A stretch of 64,000 nt of DNA from Verrucomicrobiota bacterium (lineage in GTDB: Bacteria; Verrucomicrobiota; Verrucomicrobiia; Limisphaerales; UBA11320). This document shows, one piece after another, positions 38,560 through 47,203 of this stretch. Location: positions 144,993 to 208,992 of the forward strand of contig JACQFQ010000006.1 of the NCBI GenBank assembly GCA_016199985.1. Direction: 5' to 3'. The notes beneath the pieces were generated by a model that was given only the letters and a program-made list of their open reading frames with translations, was not told the origin of the DNA and searched no databases. A program made the position numbers and the translations under genes. Numbering within the stretch: the first letter of the stretch is position 1; the number at the start of each line of letters is the position of its first letter.

Positions 38560-38730
38560 GCAGCGAACAAAAAATGTGGAATGGCGAGGTTATACATTGC
38601 TTCGCAACGTCACCTCGCAGGGTCGCTCCAAAGCCGCGCCCTTGACCCTGGCTTGTCCGGGCACGACGCTTTGCTTCGTGCCCCAAAGGCGTGCCGCCCT
38701 TGGACGCTTGACGTCTATCCCTGCTCAAGG
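38560..38730. other. Putative oriT region
   Basis: The 513-bp gap between the relaxase and coupling-protein genes holds GCGCCCTTG (38636-38644), similar to MOBQ nick-region sequences, followed by a hairpin at 38659-38683: GGGCACGA...TCGTGCCC with extra GC pairs and a CTTT-type loop. Hairpin next to a nic-like motif, directly beside the relaxase gene, fits an origin of transfer. The small - strand frame through this stretch (38501-38938) is glycine/arginine-rich and looks like a by-product. The stretch 38731-38943 shows no gene. Confidence 0.45.
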
Positions 38731-38943
38731 GAGTGCCTCCCCTGAACCCCTGCCGCAAGGCGCTCAGGCCGCCCTTGCCTACCCGGCCCGAAGCGTGCCG
38801 CCTCGACCTGCCCAAAGGGCAGAGCCCCTTGGAACCTCCACCATGCGGATACGGGTGCAGTGAGCTCCGATCCGGCCTTCCTGCCTCGCATCCCGTTTCT
38901 GCGAAACGACGCCCACCGGCCTCATGGTGAAAGCGCATAAAGC

Positions 38944-40422
38944 CTACCGCTGCCTAAAGGTCAAAAGCTTGTGGGGCAGTATCTCGCCGTGGCCGCCCGC
39001 GGGGTCGAGGAATTGGTTACCGCCATTGTAGACAATGGCCTCGACCAGGTAGTCGTTTTGCTGGCCGCCGCGCTTCAGAGTGGTGAAGCGCGAGGGCTCT
39101 ATAAAGCGTCGCCGCTCCTCTTTGCGAGAGACCGCCGCGCTCCGGCTTTCCTGCCCGGCGGCTTGCTGCGTACCATCGTTGCTCCCCCGCGCGACATTGG
39201 TGCTGGTAACGTGCAACCAGTGTTCCCCGAGAAGCTTCGCCGCCCAGTCGTTGGTTCCCCCGCTGTTTTGACAGAAAAACTTGGCTTGCAGGTTGCCGAG
39301 CAGCGAGTCCACGGCGTCATCGTTTCCGAGCACTCTTCTTAAGCTCTCGCGGCTTTGCGTGATGTAAACCGTGCACCCACCGGCCGACCTGGCTACCGCC
39401 TGATACTCGGCGTCGAAATCGGTGACGAAGTTCTGTGCTTCATCCGCCCACAGGAAGACCGGTCGCATGAAGCCGCCCTCCGGCGGCATCCGGCGGAGCA
39501 CGGCAAGCTGGAAACAGAACTTCCAGGCTAGATTGGCGATTTTGCCGACCAGGCGGTATTCCTGGATGGGCAGGTCGACGATAATGATTTTACCGGCAAA
39601 GGCGTCCTCCGGCTTGATATTGGTATCCGTGCAAAAGAGCTTCCTCAGCGGGCGGGTGACGAAGGGGCGCAGCAACATCGAAAACGTCAGGTCGACGATT
39701 GAGCGCGTCTTCTCGGAGAGAGCAGGATATTCCCGCAGCCAGTAGGTCTGGCACTCCTCGAAATCGGCGCGGATGTCGGCATCGCCTTTGACGGTCGCTT
39801 CGTCGCCTTCGTGCAAGGTGATGGCGCAAACGCTCTTCTCATGCCAGTCCTCATCCTCAGTCTGGAGCGCGGTGAGTGGAGCCGAGTTCATGATCGAGCG
39901 CAAAAGCGGTAGTGAGATTCGAAGCCCGGCGAAGAGAGGGAGGTCGACCAGGTTGGTCAGCATGTGGGCAAGCGCGTCGTCCCAGAACCGGTCGCCTCCC
40001 GCGCTGACCTTCGCAGTTCGTCCTGAAACGGCGGTGGCGATTTGCGAGAGAATGGCGACGATGTTAATCGTCAGCCCGCCGCCCTCTCCAGGCCGCGCTG
40101 CCTCCCAGTCCATGAAGTTGTATCGCCACTGGCCTTGCCCATCGACGATGACCAGATCATCCGTTCGCCCGGTCTCCGCCGCCCATTGCTCCCATTGGAA
40201 CCGTTCTTCCTGTTTGGCGCAGAGAACGAGGCCGCCGAAGTCGGCGGCAAGGTAGCTGTAAGCAAGATGCTTGGCCGGACCGGAGGTCTTGCCCGAGCCG
40301 GTTGCGCCGAAGATACAGACGCCGGTGCCGGCATCGGCGAGCCGAAATGCGTCGCCGTCGCCCCAATCCTGAAGGATGGTCTGCGGATGGAAGTCCGCCA
40401 GATTGTCGTGGTGCATACGCAA
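38944..40422 (-). CDS. VirD4/TraG-like type IV coupling protein
   Basis: 492 residues. Walker A GATGSGKT is at residues 39-46; Walker B is within PVFLWADEAQNFV (about 323-335), followed by SAGGCTVYITQSRESLRRVLG. These are the features of TraG/VirD4/TraD coupling ATPases (TrwB-like), though it lacks an obvious N-terminal membrane anchor; the 40456-40866 membrane protein may supply that. It would link the relaxosome to a secretion channel, but no VirB genes are in view, so the channel must come from elsewhere. It starts 513 bp upstream of the relaxase on the same strand. Confidence 0.85.
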   Translation of the reverse strand: MRMHHDNLADFHPQTILQDWGDGDAFRLADAGTGVCIFGATGSGKTSGPAKHLAYSYLAADFGGLVLCAKQEERFQWEQWAAETGRTDDLVIVDGQGQWRYNFMDWEAARPGEGGGLTINIVAILSQIATAVSGRTAKVSAGGDRFWDDALAHMLTNLVDLPLFAGLRISLPLLRSIMNSAPLTALQTEDEDWHEKSVCAITLHEGDEATVKGDADIRADFEECQTYWLREYPALSEKTRSIVDLTFSMLLRPFVTRPLRKLFCTDTNIKPEDAFAGKIIIVDLPIQEYRLVGKIANLAWKFCFQLAVLRRMPPEGGFMRPVFLWADEAQNFVTDFDAEYQAVARSAGGCTVYITQSRESLRRVLGNDDAVDSLLGNLQAKFFCQNSGGTNDWAAKLLGEHWLHVTSTNVARGSNDGTQQAAGQESRSAAVSRKEERRRFIEPSRFTTLKRGGQQNDYLVEAIVYNGGNQFLDPAGGHGEILPHKLLTFRQR

Positions 40423-40455
40423 GTCGGCTGGTAACCGGAGTACGTTTCTGGTTTG

Positions 40456-40866
40456 TCAGTTCCAAATGAGAATCCATTTTGGTTCTAAGCCTCGCCAGGC
40501 ACAGGCTCCGGCGATGAATTCCCCGTGCTCGGCCAGGTGGCGCTGGATGTTCTCCGGGGCAACGGTGCGGTAGTGTGGAACCAGACGCACGCCGGGGGCG
40601 TGCTGGCCAAAATGTTGACCGAGAAGGCGCGAGTGGATACCGGCCACGTCGATGTCGTAACGGGCAAGAGGCGAAAGAATAATCAGAATGGCAAAGCCGA
40701 TATGCAGGCGGCGTCTATACTGTGGCAGCGCAAGGTAGATGGCTGTGACTGGAAGCCACAACGCCAGGGACACCACGCGGAAGCAAATCGCTAGTGGAAT
40801 GAGAGTGCCAACGAAATAGGACAGCGTGGAACGGAACGTCTCGCAGCGGGCGGGGCTTGGGTTCAT
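40456..40866 (-). CDS. Small membrane protein of the mobilisation operon
   Basis: 136 residues with two hydrophobic helices at about 15-45 and 55-70 (YFVGTLIPLAICFRVVSLALWLPVTAIYLAL and IGFAILIILSPLA), followed by a soluble C-terminal part (HSRLLGQHFGQHAPGVRLVPHYRTVAPENIQRHLAEHGEFIAGACAWRGLEPKW). It lies between the GTPase and the coupling protein with short gaps of 8 and 33 bp. A role as membrane anchor for the coupling protein is possible, purely from context. Confidence 0.6.
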   Translation of the reverse strand: MNPSPARCETFRSTLSYFVGTLIPLAICFRVVSLALWLPVTAIYLALPQYRRRLHIGFAILIILSPLARYDIDVAGIHSRLLGQHFGQHAPGVRLVPHYRTVAPENIQRHLAEHGEFIAGACAWRGLEPKWILIWN

Positions 40867-40874
40867 GAATGGAT

Positions 40875-42059
40875 TCAGTTGAGCTTGGACGAAGGGTAGG
40901 CCATCGCGAAGGCGCTCTCGGTGGTGGCCATGCTTTGCATGACGAATTGGGCGGCGGTCTCCTGGTCGCTCACCAGCGTTTTTAGCCGCTGCGCCTCCGC
41001 CTGATTCTGCTCCTGCAATTGCTCGGCGTTGAGGAGTTTCAGTTGTGCCGAGCGGCTGGAGAACTTTGCAAACCAGGCAAAAATGCCGCCGTCGATGTTA
41101 CGTTCCTCTAAAAAGCGATGGATGAATCTCCCAGCCCAGTTTCCAAAAATTTCCCACGGCTCAAGTTTCGCAAGAACGGGTCTGTTAAGCTCTCTGGCGC
41201 GTTGTTCAAGCGCCGCCTGCGCTGCTTTCATCTCCCGGTGAATCATGTCCGGCAGCACGCAGGCAAAAGGCACTTCTACGTGCAACGGTGTCGGCAGGGT
41301 GCCGTTGCTTCGGGCGGCAGTGCCGTTGAGAATGGCGGCGTATTCACGCCCGACCGAGCTTACCGGAATGAGACGCACGGTTCCGGTGCAGTTGGCAACG
41401 ACGTTGTGAAACGCCGGAAACGCGAGCAGGGCGTCGCGCACTTTTCTTAAGGAATCGTCGCAAGCTTCAAAACAGTCCCATTTGGTGACGACGAAGTGAA
41501 TGGATTTGTCCTTGCCGTCATACTTGGTCATCTGCTCGCACAGCGCTTGCATCTCGTGCATCCAGAACATTTCGTCCGCTGCGCCGCCGCTGAGTTGCTT
41601 GCATAGTTTTTCGCCGTCGATGAAGCCGAGCAGGATGTCGGCAATCTCGAAAATGCCGGCGGTCGCTTCTTCAATCTCTGGGTCGCCGGTGTCCTCGGTA
41701 AGCCGCTCTCCCGACATGTCGCAGTAGCAAAGAGTAACCGCGTGTTGATTGCCTGATGGCGATTTGACCGTGATGTCAAACTCGAACACATCCGTGTCAG
41801 CCAGCGCGGTAGGAGGTGGCCAAGCAGCGGTGAGCGAGTTGTAGGCGAAGCGCAGGCGCTTTTGCTGCGGCAACGGCGCGTCGAGGAAATACCCGACTTC
41901 GCTGGGGGTAGAAAGTTTGCGGTAGAGGGCGCTTAAATAGACGGTTTTTCCAGAGCCCGCCGCCCCAAGGATGACGGTATTGTATTTTCGCATAGGTTTG
42001 TGTTTGTAGTAGAAATGCACACCATCACTCGAACTTGCCGTTTGCGTGATGGCGTTCAT
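40875..42059 (-). CDS. Double-GTPase-like P-loop protein
   Basis: 394 residues. G1 loop is ILGAAGSGKTVYLSAL (about 30-44), G3-like CDMSGERL with Asp115-x-x-Gly118, and G4 VTKWD (193-196). This is the pattern of TRAFAC-type GTPases, resembling the double-GTPase (DO-GTPase) conflict-system proteins, but I see only one such domain. The C-terminal part is a long helical region (LEQRARELNRPV, LKLLNAEQLQEQNQAEAQRLKTLVSDQETAAQFVMQ). It is the second of six genes on the - strand that end at the relaxase and AlpA. A GTPase in a mobilisation operon is unusual; its role is unknown. Confidence 0.7.
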   Translation of the reverse strand: MNAITQTASSSDGVHFYYKHKPMRKYNTVILGAAGSGKTVYLSALYRKLSTPSEVGYFLDAPLPQQKRLRFAYNSLTAAWPPPTALADTDVFEFDITVKSPSGNQHAVTLCYCDMSGERLTEDTGDPEIEEATAGIFEIADILLGFIDGEKLCKQLSGGAADEMFWMHEMQALCEQMTKYDGKDKSIHFVVTKWDCFEACDDSLRKVRDALLAFPAFHNVVANCTGTVRLIPVSSVGREYAAILNGTAARSNGTLPTPLHVEVPFACVLPDMIHREMKAAQAALEQRARELNRPVLAKLEPWEIFGNWAGRFIHRFLEERNIDGGIFAWFAKFSSRSAQLKLLNAEQLQEQNQAEAQRLKTLVSDQETAAQFVMQSMATTESAFAMAYPSSKLN

Positions 42060-42090
42060 GCCTGGTTAGTTTGGTGGAAATGTGGCGGGC

Positions 42091-42894
42091 TTAGAGGTTG
42101 CGGTGGATGTCCGCCGTTTGGCGCTCTTGCCCGACGCGCTGAACGAAGCCGTGCTGCTTCGTTTTGGGTTTGGAAGAATGCCGATAGGCCAGATAGGCCG
42201 CGCCGATGGCAACCGCGGCGACCACGCCAAAGACGACTGTCTTGTTCATCCCGGATTTCGGCAGGTCTTTTTCCAATGCCGGCAGGGGTGATTCGGGCGG
42301 CGCGAATTTCGGAAGCGCTTGGGCGGCAGGCGGCACTTCGCGCAAGGGCGGCGGGCTGGGCGGAGCCGGTGGGTGCAGATTGGGCGACTCCTTAATGTGC
42401 AGACGCAGCTTGTCGCCCGTCGCCGCGGCGACGGGAAGCTCGATGGCATCGGAGGTAATGTGTTTCCAATCACGCGATACCTTCCAATCGCTCCCGGCCT
42501 CCCAGAATGTTCTAAAATCCCCTTCAACGGCTTTGTGGGCGGCATCGAGTTGGACTTGCGTAAAGTGCAACTGTTCATCGGGCAACCGCTCGGTCAGGAC
42601 AAGCCCCTCGTAGAGGGGAATCGGACGGCGCACATCGTCGCGCAAGATGGCGTCACTGTCCTTGCCGAGCATTCGCTCGGTGCCCTGCACCACTCGAAAC
42701 ACCATGTCCACCACGCCCACGGATTCATGATAGCCTTTGAGGTAAATCGCTTCCCCCGCGCCGGACTGGAATTCATTAGAACAGGCGCGGACGACCTCGT
42801 GAGCCGCGCCGGCCTTCTGGAGGAACTCGGGAATGGTCACCATCGAAAAACCGCGGATGTGGTTCTTGGTAATCAAAAATGGCCAGGCTTTCAT
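42091..42894 (-). CDS. C-terminally membrane-anchored protein paired with the GTPase
   Basis: 267 residues from the ATG at 42894 (MKAWPFLITKNHIRGFSMVTIPEFLQKAG). The N-terminal roughly 150 residues are an alpha/beta domain (FLITKNHIRGFSMVTIPEFL, SGAGEAIYLKGYHESVGVVDMVFRVVQGTE, LPDEQLHFTQVQLDAAHKAVEGDF). A proline-rich linker follows (PPAPPSPPPLREVPPAAQ), then a membrane helix near the C-terminus (VVFGVVAAVAIGAAYLAY). So it is a tail-anchored, cytoplasm-facing protein. It is 32 bp upstream of the GTPase gene. The KNHIRGF-type N-terminus reminds me of adaptor proteins next to double-GTPases, but I cannot confirm that. Confidence 0.65.
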   Translation of the reverse strand: MKAWPFLITKNHIRGFSMVTIPEFLQKAGAAHEVVRACSNEFQSGAGEAIYLKGYHESVGVVDMVFRVVQGTERMLGKDSDAILRDDVRRPIPLYEGLVLTERLPDEQLHFTQVQLDAAHKAVEGDFRTFWEAGSDWKVSRDWKHITSDAIELPVAAATGDKLRLHIKESPNLHPPAPPSPPPLREVPPAAQALPKFAPPESPLPALEKDLPKSGMNKTVVFGVVAAVAIGAAYLAYRHSSKPKTKQHGFVQRVGQERQTADIHRNL

Positions 42895-42997
42895 AGTGTG
42901 TAAGTGTATCACGCTGTAGCGAAACAGTTTATGACATTTCTATGACAGTGGTTGCGACAGTGTTTATGCCGTGGCTTCCGTAGCTTGAGTGCTGCCT

Positions 42998-43867
42998 TCA
43001 TTGTCCTTTCCTCCGGCGTTGCCACCACTGCGCGAGCCGCCTTCCCCAAAGGAGTCGCGCCAGGCGTCTCGGCGCGTTGGCGCTTTTCATCGCGGGAGGC
43101 GGCGGCGGCGGTCTTTTCGCCCGCGTCCGCTTGGCCATCAGAACTTCCACTTCGGGAGAAAGGGCGGCATGAGTCAGGTCGACGCCGTTCTTGCTGGTCT
43201 TTCTAGCGGTGGGATGCTGCTCAAAATATCGCACCGTCTGGCTGAGCGCATCGCAGTCGATGGCGGCATCGACCGCATCGAGCGTCCGCTCGCGGTGAAT
43301 TTGGTGGACGGTCTGCTCGATGAAGTTCAAGGCCAGACCTGAAACGATGAGCCAGCCGCCGAGCGCCGCTGAAAACCAATGCCAGATGGCAAACCCACCC
43401 AGAATGCACACGGCGGGATCGACGAATCTCTCGGCGATGCCTGCCTCCAGCGGCAGAAACGAAAACACCGACACGCCGCGGTGGTACGTGTGCCATGCGA
43501 TGCCACGGCGCATCTCTCGCCACCTCCGGCCTTTTTGCCGCACACCGAGCACCAGCGAGCCGAGCGCGAACAGCCCGAGCCAGCCGGGCGCATGAGCGCA
43601 GTTGGGCGGCAGTGCCGTGCGGTAGGGAAAGTAAACCGCGTCCTCGGGCGGATTGGTGGAACTAAACGCTTCGTCCTTGAAAGGGCTGGCTACAACCACC
43701 AACAGACAGCCCATCACGGCTAGCTTCCAGGAGAGCGTCCGCAGCCCGATCCTGCGGCGCAGAAACGGCATCACGGTCAGCGCCGGAAACTCCGCGAAGT
43801 GCAGCGCGGTGTTGACATGTTCCTGCCAGGAAGGTGGCGGCGGGTTTGATTGATGGGACGGCGGCAT
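42998..43867 (-). CDS. Multi-pass membrane protein of the mobilisation operon
   Basis: 289 residues. Membrane helices at about 48-64 (AVMGCLLVVVASPF), 93-110 (GWLGLFALGSLVLGV) and 150-183 (VCILGGFAIWHWFSAALGGWLIVSGLALNFI). A cytoplasmic or periplasmic helical stretch (TVHQIHRERTLDAVDAAIDCDALSQTVRYFEQH) and a basic proline-rich tail (KRTRAKRPPPPPPAM) complete it. I do not recognise a family. It is the second gene of the run, 4 bp from the 43871 gene, and lies just before the GTPase pair. It could be a membrane platform for the GTPase proteins. Confidence 0.6.
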   Translation of the reverse strand: MPPSHQSNPPPPSWQEHVNTALHFAEFPALTVMPFLRRRIGLRTLSWKLAVMGCLLVVVASPFKDEAFSSTNPPEDAVYFPYRTALPPNCAHAPGWLGLFALGSLVLGVRQKGRRWREMRRGIAWHTYHRGVSVFSFLPLEAGIAERFVDPAVCILGGFAIWHWFSAALGGWLIVSGLALNFIEQTVHQIHRERTLDAVDAAIDCDALSQTVRYFEQHPTARKTSKNGVDLTHAALSPEVEVLMAKRTRAKRPPPPPPAMKSANAPRRLARLLWGRRLAQWWQRRRKGQ

Positions 43868-43870
43868 AGC

Positions 43871-44191
43871 TCATCCTTGGTTGAGTCGTGGCGGAGAAAC
43901 CTCTGGTCGGCGGCGAGCGCCCATGCGCTTCGATCTAAATTGCACGGCGTTGGAAGCGTCGCTCACCTGATGGGCTCGGTTCGAAGTCACACCATCCCTA
44001 TAGTAATCGGTTTCCTTGAGTGTGAGCCCTCCCTCCCACTCGAACCTGGCGAGTGCAGAATCGCAAAAGGCTTCCTCATCGGATGGAACCAAGCCCATTG
44101 GCTCGTTTGCCGCCGGGGAATCATCGGCGCACGCCGTCAAAATTCTGTTCGCTTGTTCGGCCTCACCACGACTGCCCTGCGTCTGTTTCAT
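43871..44191 (-). CDS. First, small gene of the mobilisation run
   Basis: 106 residues, charged and probably soluble (RGEAEQANRILTACADDSPAANEPMGLVPSDEEAFCDSALARFEWEGGLTLKETDYYRDGVTSNRAHQVSDASNAV). It ends 3 bp before the next start, as in an operon. No family recognised. The promoter for the run probably lies in 44192-44316, divergent from the ankyrin gene, but no clear elements are visible. Confidence 0.45.
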   Translation of the reverse strand: MKQTQGSRGEAEQANRILTACADDSPAANEPMGLVPSDEEAFCDSALARFEWEGGLTLKETDYYRDGVTSNRAHQVSDASNAVQFRSKRMGARRRPEVSPPRLNQG

Positions 44192-44316
44192 GGGCTTAAT
44201 TTCCCATGGAACCCTTTCGTAGCCTGTACAAGTTGATTTGGTAGCGATTCCTTAGCCGAGAATTTTGCGGTGTGGTAAAGGCTCTGCGGTTCTGCTAACT
44301 ATTGGAAAACAAGCAG

Positions 44317-46080
44317 ATGCCAAACGAATCAGGGTCATGGCACTTAGAGCTTTTCCTCGCCGAAAATGGTGAGGACCCTGTTTTGTTGGAGGCGTATGCT
44401 AGGTTTGGTGCCGGGCCTCGGTACAGAATCGAACCCTCATCAATCGGTGGCAAAAAAGTCCTCCGAGCTATTTGTATTCTGCTCTTGGTCGCGAAAGACC
44501 GCGGCGCAGAGCATGTTGAACCTGATGGCCTACTTCATTTCGAGGTACATACGCACCACAACACTTGGCTAAAAACCTTGGGTGGCTACGAGCACAACAA
44601 GAAGGCGGTTTCGGAAGATGTTTTTCAGAAAACATTCAGGCAAGCCCGCTTCTTGGAAGGATTTCCGGGAAGCTTTCACTCGGATGGCAAGAAGCCACCG
44701 CACGCGAAGGTCAATCCTCACAAATTGCCACTGGAAAATTTAAAGATTTTCACCAGGCCGGTTCATGACACAAAGAGTCGCGAACTAACCGAAACTGATG
44801 AATTGCGAAAATTGGCGACGTTGTTAGAGGCGAAGATTGTCGTCAAGGAGACCGGGAAGCCACCGGAGCCTAAGAAGTCCAAGAAGTCCAAGAGGCAGAG
44901 GAAACACTTTAACAAAGAAACATGGAGTGGTGCGATTGTCCCCACCATTCTGCAACAGACGGACGAAATGAAGGGAGCGGTCCAACCGGCGGAAGCTCCC
45001 GCTCCACCTACGATTCTTCCCACCGAGGAAATCACCTTGGCTGACGCAAAAAAAGAACTCCTCTATCTTCTTCGCAAGGACGACAGCGAAGATGCTTGCA
45101 TCGCGCTCTTTGAACGCTGGAGTAGTCGTTACAGGAATCTGTGCACTGATGATATTTCCGAGCGCGGCGACTTTCCCCTGCTGATCGCGATAACCTTTCG
45201 AAGAGATCGCGTAGTCGACTACTTGCTTGGGTTGCCTCACATTCAAGTCAACAAGGACAACGCGTACGGCACTACACCCATCCTTAAAGCAGCACAACTC
45301 AATGACCTCAACTTAATTGAACTCCTTCTTGCGAAGGGAGCGCAACCGACGGCAGTAAATCTTCAGGGAGCAAACGCAATCCATGAAGCTGCATTCGGAG
45401 GAACACCAGACGCCTTAGAAACAATACAATGGTTCATGCGTTTAGGTGTCCCGTGCAAAGCGAAAACAAAGACTGGCGGTCATCCTTCAGCATTTGCTCG
45501 TTCCTCGGAAACTTATAAGTTTCTCTGCGTGTGGGATGGAACGAATGAAGAAATGGCAAAGATGAAGTCGATAGTTTCGGGTGGTATAAGTCCCGCACTC
45601 AGGGCGTCTCTCGGTTTGTCTTCCGTCCCTGCCATTTCACCGAAACAAGCTGTTCCGGAGGTCGCACCACGTCGAAGCGAAGGAACCGAACTTTTCATTG
45701 CAGTACGGGAGGGAAAGATGGACGTCGTGAAGCAATTATTGCAGTCCTCAAAAGACGCTGGCTCGTTTGACATCAATGAAGGTCGCTTGCAGCTCCAGAT
45801 TTCTCCGCTGCACGTGGCGGTGGTCCGACAGCCTCCAGAATTTGCAGAATTGCTCCTTCGACGTGGATCCAACCCTTTTCGGCCAGACATTCACGGAAGA
45901 ATCCCGCGAGAGTATCTCCCGCCGACTCGTGAGCACTGGCGTGAGAGAACGGTCGAATCCTTGTTATTACGCTTTGAAAGCGTGTGGAATGAAAACCAAT
46001 ACAAAAGCATTCCGGCTGAGCAGTGCTTCTCATCTTGGCGCGATATGCCTGAAGCATGCGCTAGTAGCCAGAACAGTTAA
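44317..46080 (+). CDS. Ankyrin-repeat protein with novel N-terminal domain
   Basis: 587 residues from the ATG at 44317 (the TTG five codons earlier is possible). The N-terminal roughly 150 residues (GSWHLELFLAENGEDPVLLEAYARFG, KKVLRAICILLLVAKDRGAEHVEPDGLLHFEVHTHHNTWLKTLGGYEHNKKAV) form an unassigned domain. A lysine-rich linker (PPEPKKSKKSKRQRKHFNKET) follows. Ankyrin repeats then appear: GDFPLLIAITFRRDRVVDYLLG (about 285-310), GTTPILKAAQLNDLNLIELLLAKGAQPTAVN, GANAIHEAAFGGTPDALETIQWFMRLG, and later ISPLHVAVVRQPPEFAELLLRRGSNPF (about 510-535). Ankyrins bind proteins; partner unknown. No signal peptide. AT content is higher than the surrounding genes, suggesting separate acquisition. It may be an effector or defence protein. 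Confidence 0.75.
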   Translation: MPNESGSWHLELFLAENGEDPVLLEAYARFGAGPRYRIEPSSIGGKKVLRAICILLLVAKDRGAEHVEPDGLLHFEVHTHHNTWLKTLGGYEHNKKAVSEDVFQKTFRQARFLEGFPGSFHSDGKKPPHAKVNPHKLPLENLKIFTRPVHDTKSRELTETDELRKLATLLEAKIVVKETGKPPEPKKSKKSKRQRKHFNKETWSGAIVPTILQQTDEMKGAVQPAEAPAPPTILPTEEITLADAKKELLYLLRKDDSEDACIALFERWSSRYRNLCTDDISERGDFPLLIAITFRRDRVVDYLLGLPHIQVNKDNAYGTTPILKAAQLNDLNLIELLLAKGAQPTAVNLQGANAIHEAAFGGTPDALETIQWFMRLGVPCKAKTKTGGHPSAFARSSETYKFLCVWDGTNEEMAKMKSIVSGGISPALRASLGLSSVPAISPKQAVPEVAPRRSEGTELFIAVREGKMDVVKQLLQSSKDAGSFDINEGRLQLQISPLHVAVVRQPPEFAELLLRRGSNPFRPDIHGRIPREYLPPTREHWRERTVESLLLRFESVWNENQYKSIPAEQCFSSWRDMPEACASSQNS

Positions 46081-46520
46081 CGGTTTCGGCTACCGTTATC
46101 CGGGCTGATGTGCTTATCAATGATGCTCTTCACCTTGCCCGTGAATTTGTTGGGATACCATACGATTATGGAGGCTTCGTATCCGCCTTCTTTCAGCGGC
46201 TCCACGTTTATGGTCTCACGCCATGAACTAAGAGGCGTCCGTGAATGAGGAAGCTCTCTCAAGCGTGGCGAGATCGCAATGCGATGGAGTATTTCTCCCA
46301 TCAGTTCCGCCGATTCTGCGTCCGGTAAGTAGATGTGACAAACGTCATTAGAGAGTTCGTCTCGCTTGAATTCATCTCGCTTTGTCAGGTGATTGGAGAT
46401 GCCCAAGGCGCGCTTGAGGCTGCTGATGGCGGCCAGGGCTTCCTTTTCTTCCTGAGATGTCCAACTCCGCACCCATGCTCTCCTTGAAGTTTGTCTCCAG
46501 TAACGCTTCGCTGGAGGCAA
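46077..46520 (-). CDS. Unassigned gene converging on the ankyrin gene
   Basis: 147 residues at most; no internal Met follows the first residue closely, so the start is uncertain, and the gene may be 5'-truncated. The C-terminal half reads SWRETINVEPLKEGGYEASIIVWYPNKFTGKVKSIIDKHISPDN, and an earlier helix EEKEALAAISSLKRALGISNHLTKRDEFKRDEL. It has the composition of a real protein and overlaps the ankyrin stop by 4 bp. Function unknown. Confidence 0.45.
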   Translation of the reverse strand: MPPAKRYWRQTSRRAWVRSWTSQEEKEALAAISSLKRALGISNHLTKRDEFKRDELSNDVCHIYLPDAESAELMGEILHRIAISPRLRELPHSRTPLSSWRETINVEPLKEGGYEASIIVWYPNKFTGKVKSIIDKHISPDNGSRNR

Positions 46521-46858
46521 CCAGTATACTACGATTTAGTCCTGGCGAGCAATCGATTCACCATTCAATGCCCCTACGGGCAAATGGATACTCGCTGGAA
46601 TTCACGAAAAGCTCGACAATTCAGTGAGATACTAGAAGCGAGGTGCCAGAATCTGGCTCCACACTCTCTGACCGTTGCTGTAAGTCACCCATTCGTGCGA
46701 ATGGCTGATGAATGCCTGCGGCGACTACATTCGTCGATGCGACCTCGCCACCGCACGGCCTTATTCCAGGCTACCCTGCTGCTGAGGTGAGGGCTTGGTA
46801 TCCGAAACCTATCCCCTCGTAAACGCACTGCATAACGCCATCGGCGGCGACAAAGCCG
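46521..46858. other. Intergenic stretch, no feature seen
   Basis: Frames on both strands here (for example + strand 46491-46790) lack a ribosome site and have a random composition. I see no hairpin, repeat or promoter worth recording. The stretch could hold the lost 5' part of the 46077 gene. Confidence 0.4.
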
Positions 46859-47203
46859 TCACAACTCTCGGGACTCGATCTCTTGCCTCTTTCGTTCTTC
46901 CTGAAGCCGCTGGACGTGGCTGCCCGCAGGGATGGCCGGCTCGCATGTATGTTCTTCGCGCTGGCACCTCATCGCTCTCGGACAGACCGCTGAATCATCA
47001 TGTGCCAAGCCACGATACTGCGACCGGGCGGCTGAGAAACCGAGCGCCGCGCCGAACATGCCGCCCGCCAGCCAGCCAAGGAGCAACCCGCCGGCACCTA
47101 AACCCGCCATAAGCTCCCCACCCACGACCGCTCCCATGAGCGCCCCGAGCCACAAGCAGACCTTGAGCAGAAAGCGCGGCTTTCCCCATTTCTCGAAGTT
47201 CAT
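46859..47203 (-). CDS. Small glycine-zipper membrane protein
   Basis: 114 residues from the ATG at 47203, with an excellent AAGGAGGG ribosome site 7 bp upstream. The much longer upstream frame lacks this support. Two membrane helices (FLLKVCLWLGALMGAVVGGELMAG and GLLLGWLAGGMFGAALGFSAA) are rich in small residues, in the manner of glycine zippers, followed by a charged cytoplasmic tail (VQRLQEERKRQEIESREL). Function unknown. It lies at the end of the accessory block of segment B. Confidence 0.65.
   Translation of the reverse strand: MNFEKWGKPRFLLKVCLWLGALMGAVVGGELMAGLGAGGLLLGWLAGGMFGAALGFSAARSQYRGLAHDDSAVCPRAMRCQREEHTCEPAIPAGSHVQRLQEERKRQEIESREL

Noticed and set aside
38501..38938. 145-codon frame on the - strand in the oriT-like gap
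   Set aside because: Low-complexity Gly/Arg content across a hairpin-rich stretch and no start context; better explained as transfer-origin sequence.
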